Origin: Dokdonella sp.
GTDB lineage: Bacteria; Pseudomonadota; Gammaproteobacteria; Xanthomonadales; Rhodanobacteraceae
Direction: 5' to 3'
Assembly (NCBI GenBank): GCA_019634795.1
Contig: JAHCAR010000010.1
Coordinates: 60,585-124,584, forward strand
Length of the DNA: 64,000 nt
Part shown: positions 1 to 9,542 of the stretch, one piece after another
How positions within the stretch are numbered: the stretch's first letter is position 1
How the letters are laid out: every line of letters begins with the position of its first letter
Notes under the pieces: model-generated
The model's database searches: none
Told to the model about the DNA's origin: nothing
The model's input: only the letters and a program-made list of their open reading frames with translations
Program-made: the position numbers and the translations under genes

Positions 1-1494
1 GTGATCGAAAAAGCCTCGGCGATCGGCGCCCAGATCCTGTCCGGCGCGGTCATCGAACCGCAGCCGCTCAATGAGCTGCTGCCCGAATGGGGCGCCAATC
101 CGCCGCCGATCTGCGTGCCGGCCGGCAAGGACGAATTCTGGTGGCTGCGCGATCACGAACGCGCGACGAAATTCCCGATCGTACCGCCGCAACTGCACAA
201 CCACGGCAACTTCATCGTCTCGCTCGGCGCACTGTGCGCCTGGCTCGCACCGCAGGCCGAGGCCCTCGGCGTCGACGTGTTCCCGGGCTTCGCCGCCAGC
301 GAAGCGATCTTCGACGACGCCGGCGCGGTCAGGGGCGTGCGCATCGGCGACATGGGCGTGGCCCGCGATGGTTCGCACAAGCCCGGCTACACCGAGGGCA
401 TCGACATCGTCGCCCCGATCACGGTGCTCGGCGAAGGCTGTCGCGGCAGCATCAGCAAGCAGCTGATCGCGCGCTACAGGCTCGATGCAGACAGCGATCC
501 GCAAACCTACGGCATCGGCCTGAAGGAACTCTGGCAGTTGCCCGAAGGTCGCGGTGAACCGGGCAAGATCGTGCACACGCTGGGCTGGCCGCTCGATCCG
601 GCGATCTACGGCGGCAGCTTCCTCTACCACCTCGACAAGGATCGCGTCGCGATCGGCTTCGTCGCCGGCCTCGATTACGCCGATCCCGAGTTCAAGCCTT
701 TCGAAGCCTTCCAGCAACTCAAGAACCATGCCCTGTTCAAGCCACTGCTCGAGGGTGGCGAGATCCTCTCGGCCGGTGCGCGCGCGATCATCGAAGGCGG
801 CTACCAGTCGCTGCCGAAGGTCGAGATGCCCGGTGCGATGCTGATCGGCGATTCGGCCGGCCTCGTCAACGTGCCGAAGATCAAGGGCACCCACCAGGCC
901 ATGCGCTCGGGCATGCTCGCCGCCGAGCACCTCGCCGAGACCGGCAAGTGCGCCGGCTGGGACGCGAAGCTGCGCGCCTCGGTGGTGATGAAGGAACTGC
1001 GCAAGGTGCGCAACATCCGCCCCGGCTTCAACAAGGGCCTCTGGTTCGGCCTCGCCAATGCGGGCTGGGAAACCGCGACAGCGGGACTCTCGCCGTGGAC
1101 CCTGAAGAACCACGCCGATCATTCCGCGCTGAAGAAGGTCTCCGACTACGAATCGCCGAAGCGCGACTGGACCGAGCGCACGCTGCCGCCGCGCGACCGT
1201 CTGGCCAGCGTCTACTTCGCCGCGACCGAGCACGACGAGGACCAGCCGGTCCACCTCAAGGTCGCCGACACCAACGTCTGCATCACCCGCTGCGCCGAGG
1301 AGTACGACAACCCCTGCACACGCTTCTGCCCGGCCGGGGTCTACGAGATCGTCGAGGACGAGGCCGGCAAGCGCCTGCAGATCAACGCCGCCAACTGCGT
1401 GCACTGCAAGACCTGCGACATCAAGGATCCGTACCAGATCATCACCTGGACCACGCCCGAGGGCGGCAGCGGACCGAATTACCAGAACCTCTGA
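1..1494 (+). CDS. etfD: Electron transfer flavoprotein-ubiquinone oxidoreductase, 5' end missing
   Basis: The enzyme takes electrons from reduced ETF (fatty acid and amino acid oxidation) and passes them to ubiquinone at the inner membrane, using FAD and one 4Fe-4S cluster. The 497 visible residues match the family after its N-terminal FAD-binding glycine motif; family members are usually about 550 residues, so roughly 50-60 residues lie upstream of the window and the GTG at base 1 is not the true start. The C-terminal ferredoxin-like domain is clear: cysteines in CITRCAEEYDNPCTRFCP and CVHCKTC, then the typical ending GPNYQNL. The two ETF subunits themselves are at 59.6-61.4 kb, not adjacent. 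Identification is secure from the C-terminal domain and the GDSAG motif region. Confidence 0.95.
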   Translation: MIEKASAIGAQILSGAVIEPQPLNELLPEWGANPPPICVPAGKDEFWWLRDHERATKFPIVPPQLHNHGNFIVSLGALCAWLAPQAEALGVDVFPGFAASEAIFDDAGAVRGVRIGDMGVARDGSHKPGYTEGIDIVAPITVLGEGCRGSISKQLIARYRLDADSDPQTYGIGLKELWQLPEGRGEPGKIVHTLGWPLDPAIYGGSFLYHLDKDRVAIGFVAGLDYADPEFKPFEAFQQLKNHALFKPLLEGGEILSAGARAIIEGGYQSLPKVEMPGAMLIGDSAGLVNVPKIKGTHQAMRSGMLAAEHLAETGKCAGWDAKLRASVVMKELRKVRNIRPGFNKGLWFGLANAGWETATAGLSPWTLKNHADHSALKKVSDYESPKRDWTERTLPPRDRLASVYFAATEHDEDQPVHLKVADTNVCITRCAEEYDNPCTRFCPAGVYEIVEDEAGKRLQINAANCVHCKTCDIKDPYQIITWTTPEGGSGPNYQNL

Positions 1495-1554
1495 TTCTCC
1501 AACGTCCCTTCGCGCCACTCTCCGCAAGGCGTCCGCCGACCCCGCCACAACGTG

Positions 1555-1596
1555 GCGCCCCGCACCAGGATGGTGGCTACCTCGCCGCCGGGGCGC
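1555..1596. terminator. Weak hairpin between convergent genes
   Basis: An 8-bp inverted repeat (GCGCCCCG at 1555-1562 and CGGGGCGC at 1589-1596) encloses a smaller CACC/GGTG stem. It lies between the convergent stops at 1494 and 1639. There is no T-run, so a terminator role is only a guess. Confidence 0.25.
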
Positions 1597-1638
1597 GCGG
1601 TGCCGGGGTTCACCGGGAAGTGCGTGGGTCGCCGCCTT

Positions 1639-2106
1639 TCAACCGCGATCGACGCGGCACTGGAAGCAGTTGAACTTCGAGCGCACATGGACATACGCAA
1701 CGGAAGGATCCGAAAGGATCGCTTCGCAGGCCGCCGTGATCTCCGCTCCACGCACGACGCGTGCGCTGTCGTAGCGGATCCAGTCGTCGGCACCATAGCC
1801 GCGGACCAGGGCCGGATCGAGGAAGGCGAACCAGTCGGGCAGGCGATCGCCCTCGTAGCGCGTGCACGGTTCGGCGTGCAGGAAGACCGGACCGGTCTCG
1901 GCATACGGCTGGAGGGCCTCGAACGGACGGTAGCCGAACACGAGCTTCGGGCTGCCTTCCGCGATCAGACCGAGACAGTGCCGGCACGGATTTGCACCGC
2001 CTTCGGCGATCCGTCTCAACGGTGCCTGTCCGTTCCAATCGAGACCTCCGCCCCACAGTCGTGCGGCGTGTTCATGCGGAATGCCTTCGATCCTCAATGT
2101 CGACAT
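1639..2106 (-). CDS. DUF1203 domain protein
   Basis: A 155-residue cytoplasmic protein of the DUF1203 family, whose function is unknown. Family-typical segments seen are NPCRHCLGLI near residues 38-47, GPVFLHAEPCTRY in the middle, and the C-terminal AYVHVRSKFNCFQCRV. The paired cysteines and histidines at both ends could bind a metal, but this is inference. The start at 2106 is chosen because a strong AGGAGG lies 5-6 bases upstream; the longer open frame upstream of it has no family similarity. It is divergent from the ECF sigma gene at 2323, with 216 bases between them that hold both promoters. Confidence 0.85.
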   Translation of the reverse strand: MSTLRIEGIPHEHAARLWGGGLDWNGQAPLRRIAEGGANPCRHCLGLIAEGSPKLVFGYRPFEALQPYAETGPVFLHAEPCTRYEGDRLPDWFAFLDPALVRGYGADDWIRYDSARVVRGAEITAACEAILSDPSVAYVHVRSKFNCFQCRVDRG

Positions 2107-2322
2107 GTCGCCTCCTCCGACGGCACGGTTCGTTGAACCAGGAGTCGAATTGCAGCATCGGAGCCGACGCGGCGCCGGCCACATTCGGCCATGACAGTGA
2201 CGGTCGGTGGCATCGTTCATGCGCTGCGTTCGGCCCGTGACACGGGCCGTCGAAATGCCCGCCCGATGCTGCGAGAATCCGCACAGGCACGCGACGCTTC
2301 CACTCGATGGTTTCCGCGCGAC

Positions 2323-2889
2323 ATGACCGCTTCGCAGCTGACCAACACGACGCAACTGATCCGCGGATATCGCGATGGCGACCTCGCTGCGCGCGACCGC
2401 CTGTTCGAACGCTACCTGCCGATCCTGCGGCGCTGGGCGCATGGTCGCCTTCCGGCCCACGGTCGCGACCTCGCCGAGACCGACGATCTCGTCCAGGCCA
2501 GTTTCCTGCGCGCGCTCGGCCGACTCGAGGAGTTCGAACCCGAACGCCCCGGTGCCTTCCTTGCCTACCTGCGCACGATCCTCATGAACCAGGTGCGCGA
2601 AGAGATCCGCCGACGCGGCGTGCGCGCACAGACCTCATCCCTGCTCGACTCGCTGCCGTCGCCCCAGGCCTCGCTGGTGGAACAGATGATCGGCCAGCAG
2701 ACCCTGCAGACCTACGAGCAGGCGCTCGCACGTCTGCCCGAGACCAAGCGCCTGGCCGTCATGATGCGGGTCGAGTTCGCGATGAGCTACGAGGAGATCG
2801 CGAGCGAACTTGAACTGCCGTCGGCCAACGCGACGCGCATGATGATCGTACGCGCGCTCGACGAACTCGCGCAGGCACTCGGCACATGA
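2323..2889 (+). CDS. ECF-type RNA polymerase sigma factor
   Basis: A 188-residue sigma-70 family protein of the extracytoplasmic-function type. Region 2 is seen in the segment DLVQASFLRALGRLEEF followed by FLAYLRTILMNQVREEIRR; region 4 is LPETKRLAVMMRVEFAMSYEEIA with a helix-turn-helix ending PSANATRMMIVRALDELA. The ATG at 2323 gives the usual ECF length; in-frame ATGs from 2191 would add a low-complexity leader. No strong ribosome binding site precedes 2323, so the start is moderately sure. The stop codon overlaps the start of the following kinase gene (ATGA at 2886-2889), so the kinase is very likely its regulator, as is known for other kinase-linked ECF groups. Confidence 0.92.
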   Translation: MTASQLTNTTQLIRGYRDGDLAARDRLFERYLPILRRWAHGRLPAHGRDLAETDDLVQASFLRALGRLEEFEPERPGAFLAYLRTILMNQVREEIRRRGVRAQTSSLLDSLPSPQASLVEQMIGQQTLQTYEQALARLPETKRLAVMMRVEFAMSYEEIASELELPSANATRMMIVRALDELAQALGT

Positions 2890-5120
2890 ACGAGCAGGCT
2901 CGCCACTTGGCCCTCGAGGCTCTCGCCAATGGCGAGCGACCGGACTGGAGTGCGCTGTTCGGAACCGAGCAGGTGCCAGCGGACCTTCGGCGCCTCGGCG
3001 AGATCATGGCGGCGTTTCGGCAGAACACCGCCGATCCCGAATCGACGGCCCGGCCGATGCTGTTCGCGTGGCGACACCTGCACGTCATCGAGAAGATCGG
3101 CGAAGGCAGCTTCGGCGTCGTCTACCGCGCCTACGATCCGGTCCTGCGCCGCGACGTCGCACTCAAACTCGCGCGCCTCGATGCCGCGCATGTCGATCCA
3201 CGCGCGATCGTCAGCGAAGCACGCCGACTCGCGCGTCTGCGCCACCCGAACATTCTTGCCGTGCACGGTGCCGACCAGGATCAGGACTCGGTCGGCATCT
3301 GGTGCGACCTGCTCGGCGGCGTCACCCTGCAGCACGTACTCGACCGCAGCGGGACCCTGCCGGCGCGCGCCGTGCTGGATCTCGCCACGCCGCTATGCGA
3401 CGCCCTCGCACTCGTGCATGCGCGCGGCTTCACGCACGGCGATCTCAAGCCGGCCAACATCATGCTCGAAGACGACGGCACGCCGGTGCTGATGGACTTC
3501 GGTGCCGCGCGCGATCCGATGCAGACGGGCTCGACGGTCGGCTCGCCGTTGCTGATGGCGCCCGAACAGTTCGACGGTGTGTGGAGTGCCGCATCCGACC
3601 TGTACGCCTTCGGGGCGATGCTCTTTCGCTGTCTCAGCGGGCGCTTCCCGCGCGTGGCCGCCGACATGGCCGAGCTCGAACGCCAGCACCGTGGGCGTGC
3701 ACAGATCGACTTCGAACCGATTCCATTGCGCTGGCGTGCGCTGCTGCGGCAACTGCTGGCGCACGACCCCGGCGCACGCCCGAGCGCGGAGGAGACGCGT
3801 GCGCGCCTCGCACGCATGGCCAGTGCGCGCAAGCGGGTGGTCAGGCGCATCACGGTCGCGGGCGTCGTCATCGCCCTGACCGCCGGCATGCTCGCCGGTT
3901 GGTGGGCCTACCTGAGCGCCGAACGCAGCCGGCAGCGCACCGAACTGGTCAAGAACATCGTCGTCGAAGCGGTCGAGGGTACGCTGCCGAGCGGTCGCTC
4001 AGGGCCTTCCTCGGTCAAGTCGATGTACGAAAACCTCGGCTCGCTCAGCGAGTCGCGACTCGGCGAATTTCCCGATGCGCTGGCCGAGATGCAGCTCGTC
4101 GTCGGTTACGGTCTGGCCGAGCTCGGCGACGCCGAACACGGGCTCGAGGTCGCCGAGCGCGGCATGCGCCTGCTGCTCGACCAGCGCGCCGACGCTCCGC
4201 TCCAGATCGGCAAGGGCTGGCTGCAGTTGGGGTCGACCCGAGCTCTCGCCGCCCGCAACGCCGAGGCCGAAGACGCCGTGCGCCGCGCGCTGGCTTCGTT
4301 GGACCAGGTCGACGCGGTTGACGAGGCGGTGCGTCGGGTGCGCCTCGAAGCCCGCAACGAACTGGCCATTCTGCTCGGCTACCAGGGCAAGTGGGTCGCG
4401 GAAGTCGCGGCACAACGCGAGCTGTTGCAGGCACGCATCGACGCCTACGGCCCCGAAAGCGAGGAGGTCGCCGTCGATCACCACAATCTTTCCATGGCCT
4501 ATACCCAGATCGGGGACTTCGACGCCGCAATCGAGCACTCACGGCGCGCCGTCGATCTGGTCAGTCGCCATGGCGGCGAGTCCTCGATCCGCATGGGCTA
4601 TGCACAGTTCGGCCTGGCAATGGCCGAGCTCGAGCGCGGCGATTTCGACCAGGCACGCGCTTCGCTCTCGCACGCCCGCGAGCTCTACGCGGCCAATCTA
4701 CCCGAGGGCCATCGCAGTTTCGCCTCGCTCGACATCCTCGAAGCACGGCTGTGGCTGCGCGAGGGCCGACACGACGCCGCGATCGAACGCCTGCGCGCGG
4801 TCAGCGCGCGTGGGGATCTCGGCAGCGAGCGCCAGCTGAATGCGCGTCGCTATCTCGCCGAAGCGCTGCTCCGCGCATCGCGGTGGGATGCTGCACGGAC
4901 CGCCACAGCAGACGTGCTCGCTTCCCTGACCGAACGCCAGCAGCCGCTGCGACCGTTCCTCGAGGCGGCGGTTGCCTGGTGCGATTACCGGGGCAACGGT
5001 GCCCCGGCGCCGACCGAAGTCCTGCATCGCGCGCTCGAAAACCTGCAGGCACAGGGGCTCGAGCGCATGCCGATCCACGCCCTGCTGCAGGACTGGCAGC
5101 ACGGTCTCGACGGCACCTGA
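2886..5120 (+). CDS. Membrane Ser/Thr protein kinase with TPR sensor region
   Basis: A 744-residue Hanks-type kinase. The glycine loop is GEGSFG (residues 72-77), the ATP lysine is K94, the catalytic loop is HGDLKPAN (184-191), followed by DFG (204-206) and APE (225-227). The catalytic loop has HGD instead of HRD, so this is a non-RD kinase, which in known families often need no activation-loop phosphorylation. One transmembrane helix (about 322-343) separates the kinase from a roughly 400-residue helical TPR-like region. With the kinase cytoplasmic, the TPR region should be periplasmic. It is translationally coupled to the ECF sigma factor upstream (ATGA overlap). Its stop is only 4 bases from the convergent gene's stop. 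Confidence 0.93.
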   Translation: MNEQARHLALEALANGERPDWSALFGTEQVPADLRRLGEIMAAFRQNTADPESTARPMLFAWRHLHVIEKIGEGSFGVVYRAYDPVLRRDVALKLARLDAAHVDPRAIVSEARRLARLRHPNILAVHGADQDQDSVGIWCDLLGGVTLQHVLDRSGTLPARAVLDLATPLCDALALVHARGFTHGDLKPANIMLEDDGTPVLMDFGAARDPMQTGSTVGSPLLMAPEQFDGVWSAASDLYAFGAMLFRCLSGRFPRVAADMAELERQHRGRAQIDFEPIPLRWRALLRQLLAHDPGARPSAEETRARLARMASARKRVVRRITVAGVVIALTAGMLAGWWAYLSAERSRQRTELVKNIVVEAVEGTLPSGRSGPSSVKSMYENLGSLSESRLGEFPDALAEMQLVVGYGLAELGDAEHGLEVAERGMRLLLDQRADAPLQIGKGWLQLGSTRALAARNAEAEDAVRRALASLDQVDAVDEAVRRVRLEARNELAILLGYQGKWVAEVAAQRELLQARIDAYGPESEEVAVDHHNLSMAYTQIGDFDAAIEHSRRAVDLVSRHGGESSIRMGYAQFGLAMAELERGDFDQARASLSHARELYAANLPEGHRSFASLDILEARLWLREGRHDAAIERLRAVSARGDLGSERQLNARRYLAEALLRASRWDAARTATADVLASLTERQQPLRPFLEAAVAWCDYRGNGAPAPTEVLHRALENLQAQGLERMPIHALLQDWQHGLDGT

Positions 5121-5124
5121 GCAC

Positions 5125-6180
5125 TCAGTCGAAGCCGTCTTCGAAGATCCGATCGGACAATTCGTAGGCACCAAGGTCGACGGCGGACCCGAGCACGCGC
5201 TGACGCCCGTCGAGATCGAGCGCGGACAACTGCCATGCGTCGCCCGGTTGCGGCATCACGCCGAGATCGATCAGCGGCGAGTCGGCAGAGGGGCGGAAAC
5301 CCTGGACTGGAAAATCGAACAACGGATCGACCGAAACGTTCATCGAACTGCTCGCCGGCGGCGTGCCGCTGAGCACGAGGTAGTCATTGGCGACCAGGAT
5401 TGCGTTGGGCGTTTGCAGGGCAAGATCGATGGCCTGGTTGTCCCAGAAGATGTTGTTCGCGATCAGCACTTCTGCCGAACCACCGATGCGCAGACCGCCG
5501 GACCCGCCGCTGCAGTCGGCGCGCAGAAAGTTGTAGACGACCGTGTTGTTGATGACGAAGGTCGGCACGAGGCTGTTGGCCGTCAACGAAGCAGCCGCGT
5601 TGCTGCAGGCGCTGTTGGCGATGAACAGGTTGTTGCGAATCGTGAAGGCGCCTGCCCCGCCAGCCTCGAGCCCACCCCCGAAAGTGTCGGCCCGATTGCG
5701 ACGGAAGATGTTGTCGCGAATCGTCACATCGCCCGTAGAGGCCGACGTCGCCTGGACCCAGAGTCCGGCACCGCGCCCGTCCGGCTGCCCCTCGAGCATG
5801 CCGTCCTCGAAGGTCAGGCCTTCGACGATCAGATCGGTCTGCTCGCCGGGCCGGATCAGCATCGCCCGGGCCAGGTCGTTGCCCGATATGCGCGTGTCGA
5901 GTGCCGCGCCCGAGCGCGTTCCGCACGGGTTGAACAGAACCGGAATCCAACCGCCGCTGATGCGCAGGCTTCGTGGCGCCGTACTGCTGTCGAGATAGAC
6001 GAACCCATTCGGCGGCGCGACATGGAGCCCGATTACGACACGAATGTCGTTGGACTCCCCGTTGGTCACGCTCGTGTCGAGCGCCTGCTGCAGCTCGGCG
6101 CTCGTGCCGACGCAGAACTGGGCGGCTTGTGCTCTATCGGCACCGAGCGCGACCAGCAAACAGATCAGTGCCACTTTCAT
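5125..6180 (-). CDS. Secreted right-handed beta-helix protein with C-terminal GFD motif
   Basis: A 351-residue protein with a signal peptide (residues 1-19, ending DRAQA before AQFC) and repeated short Asn/Gly-rich coils such as VTIRDNIFRRNRA and FTIRNNLFIANSAC, typical of parallel beta-helix surface proteins. The segment SADSPLIDLG...VDLGAYE near the end is the choice-of-anchor Q pattern. The last residues are IFEDGFD at the stop codon, a motif shared with eight other exported proteins here. The start at 6180 gives the signal peptide; the open frame extends upstream without similarity. It is a tandem paralogue of the next gene (6311-7381), on the same strand with 130 bases between them. Ligand or substrate unknown. 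Confidence 0.85.
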   Translation of the reverse strand: MKVALICLLVALGADRAQAAQFCVGTSAELQQALDTSVTNGESNDIRVVIGLHVAPPNGFVYLDSSTAPRSLRISGGWIPVLFNPCGTRSGAALDTRISGNDLARAMLIRPGEQTDLIVEGLTFEDGMLEGQPDGRGAGLWVQATSASTGDVTIRDNIFRRNRADTFGGGLEAGGAGAFTIRNNLFIANSACSNAAASLTANSLVPTFVINNTVVYNFLRADCSGGSGGLRIGGSAEVLIANNIFWDNQAIDLALQTPNAILVANDYLVLSGTPPASSSMNVSVDPLFDFPVQGFRPSADSPLIDLGVMPQPGDAWQLSALDLDGRQRVLGSAVDLGAYELSDRIFEDGFD

Positions 6181-6310
6181 CGTCGCGCTCCGTCGGAAAT
6201 CCCGAATCGTTTCAATGCGCAGACGCGCGAATTCGCACAGCGTCACGCACGATCCGCGCGAGCGCGGCAACCGGACAGCAATGCGATGCAGCGAATCGGC
6301 CGGCGTTCGC

Positions 6311-7381
6311 TCATCCATCGAAACCGTCCTCGAAGATCAGGTCGGAGAGCTCGAAGGCGCCGAGATCGACGCTGCTGCCGATCACGCGCGGGTCGCCGTC
6401 GAGGTCGTAGCTCAGCAGTTGCCAGGGAAGACCCGAGGACGGGACGAGACCGAGATCGATCAGCGGCGAGTCGGCGCTGAGCCGGAACGGAAAGAACCCG
6501 TTGCCGGTGAACTGCGGAGACAGGTTGTAGTTCGGCCCGCCGGTGGCCGGGCCGAGCAGGTGCTGAAAGTCATTGCGGATCATCAGGCCACCGGAGTCGT
6601 TGACGAGGTCGAACTCCTCGTTGCCCCAGAGCACGTTATTGACGATCAGGACGGGCGAGATGCCGCCGATGCGCAGGCCACCTGCGGACGTCCCGATCTG
6701 GCAACCGCTGCGGATGAAATTGTAGGCGACGGTGTTGTTGATCAGGTAGCCAGTATCGTTGCCGCTATAGGTCAGCGATGCCGCTCCATGCCTGCATGCC
6801 GAATTGGTCAGGAACAGGTTGTTGTTGACGACGAGCCGACCACCGGCGGACGCGGCCAGGCCGCCGCCGTAGTCAAAGGCCGTGTTGTTGAGAAAGGCGT
6901 TGCCGCGAATCTGCACGTCGCCGGTCCAGCCGACGAATGTCTCGACTCTGAGGCCGGCACCCTGCCCCTGATCCAGGCCCAGTCCGAGCGTGTTGCCCTG
7001 CTGGAACGTCAGGCCTTCGACGATCACGTTCGTCGACGAGAACGGGCGAATGCGCATGACCCGGTCCTGATTGTTGCCGCTCAGCTTGGTCGAGAATGCC
7101 GAGAGATCCGATCGGACCCCGCACGGATTGCCGAAGAAGAACGACCAGCCGCCACTGATCGTCACGAGCGCTTCGGGATGGTCGAAGTTCTGGTAGACGA
7201 AGCCACCCGGCGGAGCCGGGTAGTTGCCGCTGCGCAGGCGGATCTCGTCGGACGCGTCGGTCACCGATGCACTGAGCAGGGCCTGGGCCAGCTCGGTTGA
7301 GTTGGAAACGCAGAACAACGCCGCGTGCGCTGACGGCACGAGGACGGACCAGAACAGGAACAACAGCGCGAGACGTTTCAT
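6311..7381 (-). CDS. Secreted right-handed beta-helix protein, tandem paralogue
   Basis: A 356-residue paralogue of the downstream gene. It has a signal peptide (about residues 1-20, MKRLALLFLFWSVLVPSAHA), beta-helix coils such as VQIRGNAFLNNTA and VVNNNLFLTNSAC in the same order as in its neighbour, the SADSPLIDLG...VDLGAFE pattern, and the C-terminal motif IFEDGFDG. The start at 7381 has GGAG eight bases upstream; a further ATG eight codons upstream (7405) is possible but would bury the signal peptide start. The two genes probably form one transcript from the divergent promoter region at 7382-7656. Function unknown; surface adhesion or polysaccharide binding are possibilities from the fold only. 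Confidence 0.85.
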   Translation of the reverse strand: MKRLALLFLFWSVLVPSAHAALFCVSNSTELAQALLSASVTDASDEIRLRSGNYPAPPGGFVYQNFDHPEALVTISGGWSFFFGNPCGVRSDLSAFSTKLSGNNQDRVMRIRPFSSTNVIVEGLTFQQGNTLGLGLDQGQGAGLRVETFVGWTGDVQIRGNAFLNNTAFDYGGGLAASAGGRLVVNNNLFLTNSACRHGAASLTYSGNDTGYLINNTVAYNFIRSGCQIGTSAGGLRIGGISPVLIVNNVLWGNEEFDLVNDSGGLMIRNDFQHLLGPATGGPNYNLSPQFTGNGFFPFRLSADSPLIDLGLVPSSGLPWQLLSYDLDGDPRVIGSSVDLGAFELSDLIFEDGFDG

Positions 7382-7656
7382 GCCGGACTCCAGGAGGCGT
7401 GACATGAACTCCAATGCGTGTCGGTGCCGAATCGCACACGCACTCGCGCGGAATTGGCCACGCCCTCTGTGAAGCGGTCGCGATTCGGCGTCGGCTCGAT
7501 GCCGGTATCGTGCCCTCCGTGTACCAAAAAGCGGCCCTCTCGCAACCTTTCGCCGCCGTCGTGGCACTGATGGAAGATGCGTTGTTCCGATTGACGCCGG
7601 CATTCGCTTGAACCGGTCGCAATCGATTTGCGACACCGACAAGGAGAACACTCGCC

Positions 7657-9027
7657 ATGAGTCGCCTGATTCGGACCGGATTCGGCCTCGTCCTTTTGGC
7701 TGCCGCTTCGGCCGCACCGTGCGCCAGTTTCGTCGTCGATACGACGCTCGACAGCGTCGATGCGGCACCCGGCGATGGCCTCTGTGCCGACGCGCTTGGC
7801 CGGTGCAGCCTGCGCGCCGCGATCATCGAGACGAACGCACTCGTGGGCGCCGACAGCGTGACGTTGCCGTCAGGAGACTACCTGCTCGCGATCATGGGCG
7901 AGCCTGAGGATGCCTCGGCGAGCGGCGATCTCGACGTCACCGACGACCTGAGCCTGATCGGCGCAGGGGCAGAGGCGAGCATCATCGACGGTGCTGCGAT
8001 CGACCGCGTGCTCGACCTCAGGCCCGCGACGGCGCGCACGATTTCCGTCGCGGCACTGACCCTGCGCAACGGGTTCATCGACAGCAACTTCTCGCTCATC
8101 GCGGGCGGTGCCGGCCTGCAGATCGGCAGCGGCGTGTCGCTCGACCTTGACCACGTCACGATCCGCGACAATCGCGTGGCCAATTCGGTGGCGGCAGCCG
8201 GCATCGCCAACGCCGGCTGCCTGCACGGTGCCTTCGTGCGGGTTCTCGACAACTTCGACATGGCGGCGCCCGGCTCGCGCCTTTCGGTCGCCGGTGGCAT
8301 CCTTGCCGCCGGCAAGACCAGTTGCCTGGTCCTCGAGGACTGCGAGCTGGCCGGCAACCGCGGCGATCATGCCGGCGCAATCTACGTGACCGAAGGCGCC
8401 TCGTTGACCCTGCGCCGCTGCCTGCTGACCGCCAACGAAGCCCGCTTTTCCGGTGCAATCGAAATCAATACCGGGGGCGAAGTGCGCCTCGAAAGCAGCA
8501 CGGTCAGCGACAATGCAGGCAACCCGGGTGCCATCCTTAACGATGGCGGCACCATCGTGACCCTGGTCAATTCCACGGTCACAGCCAATCACGGCAGCAT
8601 CGGCCTGCCCGTGGTCGGCGGCATCCAGGACGTGCATGGCGGCTTCGGCCTGACCTTTCTCGCCAATACGATCGTCTCGGGCAACGGTCCCGGTTTTCTT
8701 GCCGATGATTGCAGCAACGCGCGTTCGCTGAGCGGCAGCAACATCGTCGGCGTCGGCAGCGGCTGCCACTACAGCGCGCTGCCTGGCGACCAGATCGACG
8801 CCGATCCCGGCCTCGGTCCGCTCGCCGACAACGGCGGATTCACGCGCGCGCATCGGCCCGGCCCGAATGCGATCGACCATGGCGATCCAGACACTTGCGT
8901 GTCGCCCGATCAGCGCGGCATCGCCCGACCACTCGACGGCGACGGCGACGGCACGGCTTCCTGCGACATCGGCGCGATCGAGTTCGATCGGGACGCGCTC
9001 TTTTTGGATGGCTTCGACCCCTCCTGA
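7657..9027 (+). CDS. Secreted CSLREA/choice-of-anchor Q beta-helix protein
   Basis: A 456-residue exported protein. After a signal peptide (residues 1-24) comes a CSLREA-type N-terminal segment, here CSLRAAIIETNA, then Asn/Gly-rich beta-helix coils, then the choice-of-anchor Q block: LADNGGFTRAHRPGPNAIDHG, DQRGIARP and CDIGAIEFD. The protein ends LFLDGFDPS, the shared C-terminal motif followed by two extra residues. GGAG stands upstream of the ATG at 7657. It is divergent from the tandem beta-helix pair, with 275 bases of shared promoter region, so the three may be co-regulated. The architecture predicts an extracellular or surface-attached protein; no enzyme motif is visible. Confidence 0.88.
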   Translation: MSRLIRTGFGLVLLAAASAAPCASFVVDTTLDSVDAAPGDGLCADALGRCSLRAAIIETNALVGADSVTLPSGDYLLAIMGEPEDASASGDLDVTDDLSLIGAGAEASIIDGAAIDRVLDLRPATARTISVAALTLRNGFIDSNFSLIAGGAGLQIGSGVSLDLDHVTIRDNRVANSVAAAGIANAGCLHGAFVRVLDNFDMAAPGSRLSVAGGILAAGKTSCLVLEDCELAGNRGDHAGAIYVTEGASLTLRRCLLTANEARFSGAIEINTGGEVRLESSTVSDNAGNPGAILNDGGTIVTLVNSTVTANHGSIGLPVVGGIQDVHGGFGLTFLANTIVSGNGPGFLADDCSNARSLSGSNIVGVGSGCHYSALPGDQIDADPGLGPLADNGGFTRAHRPGPNAIDHGDPDTCVSPDQRGIARPLDGDGDGTASCDIGAIEFDRDALFLDGFDPS

Positions 9028-9111
9028 GCGCGTACGCGGCGAACTGCCGTATTGCTACGCGGTCCCAGATGCATGGCCGCAGCGGCCTGCATCCCGACTG
9101 GAGAATCCGGC

Positions 9112-9477
9112 ATGATCAAGCTCATACCCGAACTTCCCGAAAACGTCCTCGGCGCCGTCGCCTCAGGCCAAGTCACCGCGAAGGACTACGAAACCGTGCT
9201 TATGCCCGCGATCGAAAAGGCCATCCACGAGCGCGGCAAGGTTCGCTTTCTGTACCACCTCGGGCCCGGGTTCGACGGCTATTCGCCCGCTGCGATGTGG
9301 GACGACATGAAGGTCGGCTTTGCCCACCTGAAAGCCTGGGAGAAGCTGGCCCTGGTCACCGACCATGAATGGATCGCCGGCGCCATGCACGTGTTCGGAT
9401 TCGCCATGCCGTGCCCGGTGCGGGTCTTTTCGAATGCGCAGTATGCCGAAGCGGTGGCCTGGATCTCGGCGGACTGA
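9112..9477 (+). CDS. STAS/SpoIIAA-like protein
   Basis: A 121-residue soluble protein resembling the SpoIIAA-like STAS family (PF11964), found as single-domain proteins of unknown role in many proteobacteria. The family pattern is visible in the central part, where VRFLYHLGPGFDGYSPAAMWDD is followed by KAWEKLALVTDHEWI and a final segment VRVFSNAQYAEAVAWI. The start at 9112 is chosen because GGAG lies eight bases upstream and the family usually begins close to this point. It stands alone between a secreted protein gene and a convergent glycosyltransferase gene. Confidence 0.85.
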   Translation: MIKLIPELPENVLGAVASGQVTAKDYETVLMPAIEKAIHERGKVRFLYHLGPGFDGYSPAAMWDDMKVGFAHLKAWEKLALVTDHEWIAGAMHVFGFAMPCPVRVFSNAQYAEAVAWISAD

Positions 9478-9542
9478 CGCGCACGGCGCGAGCGCCAACC
9501 GATGAACGGCAACGCGGTGGCCGGATGCGTTCGCAGCGGGCT

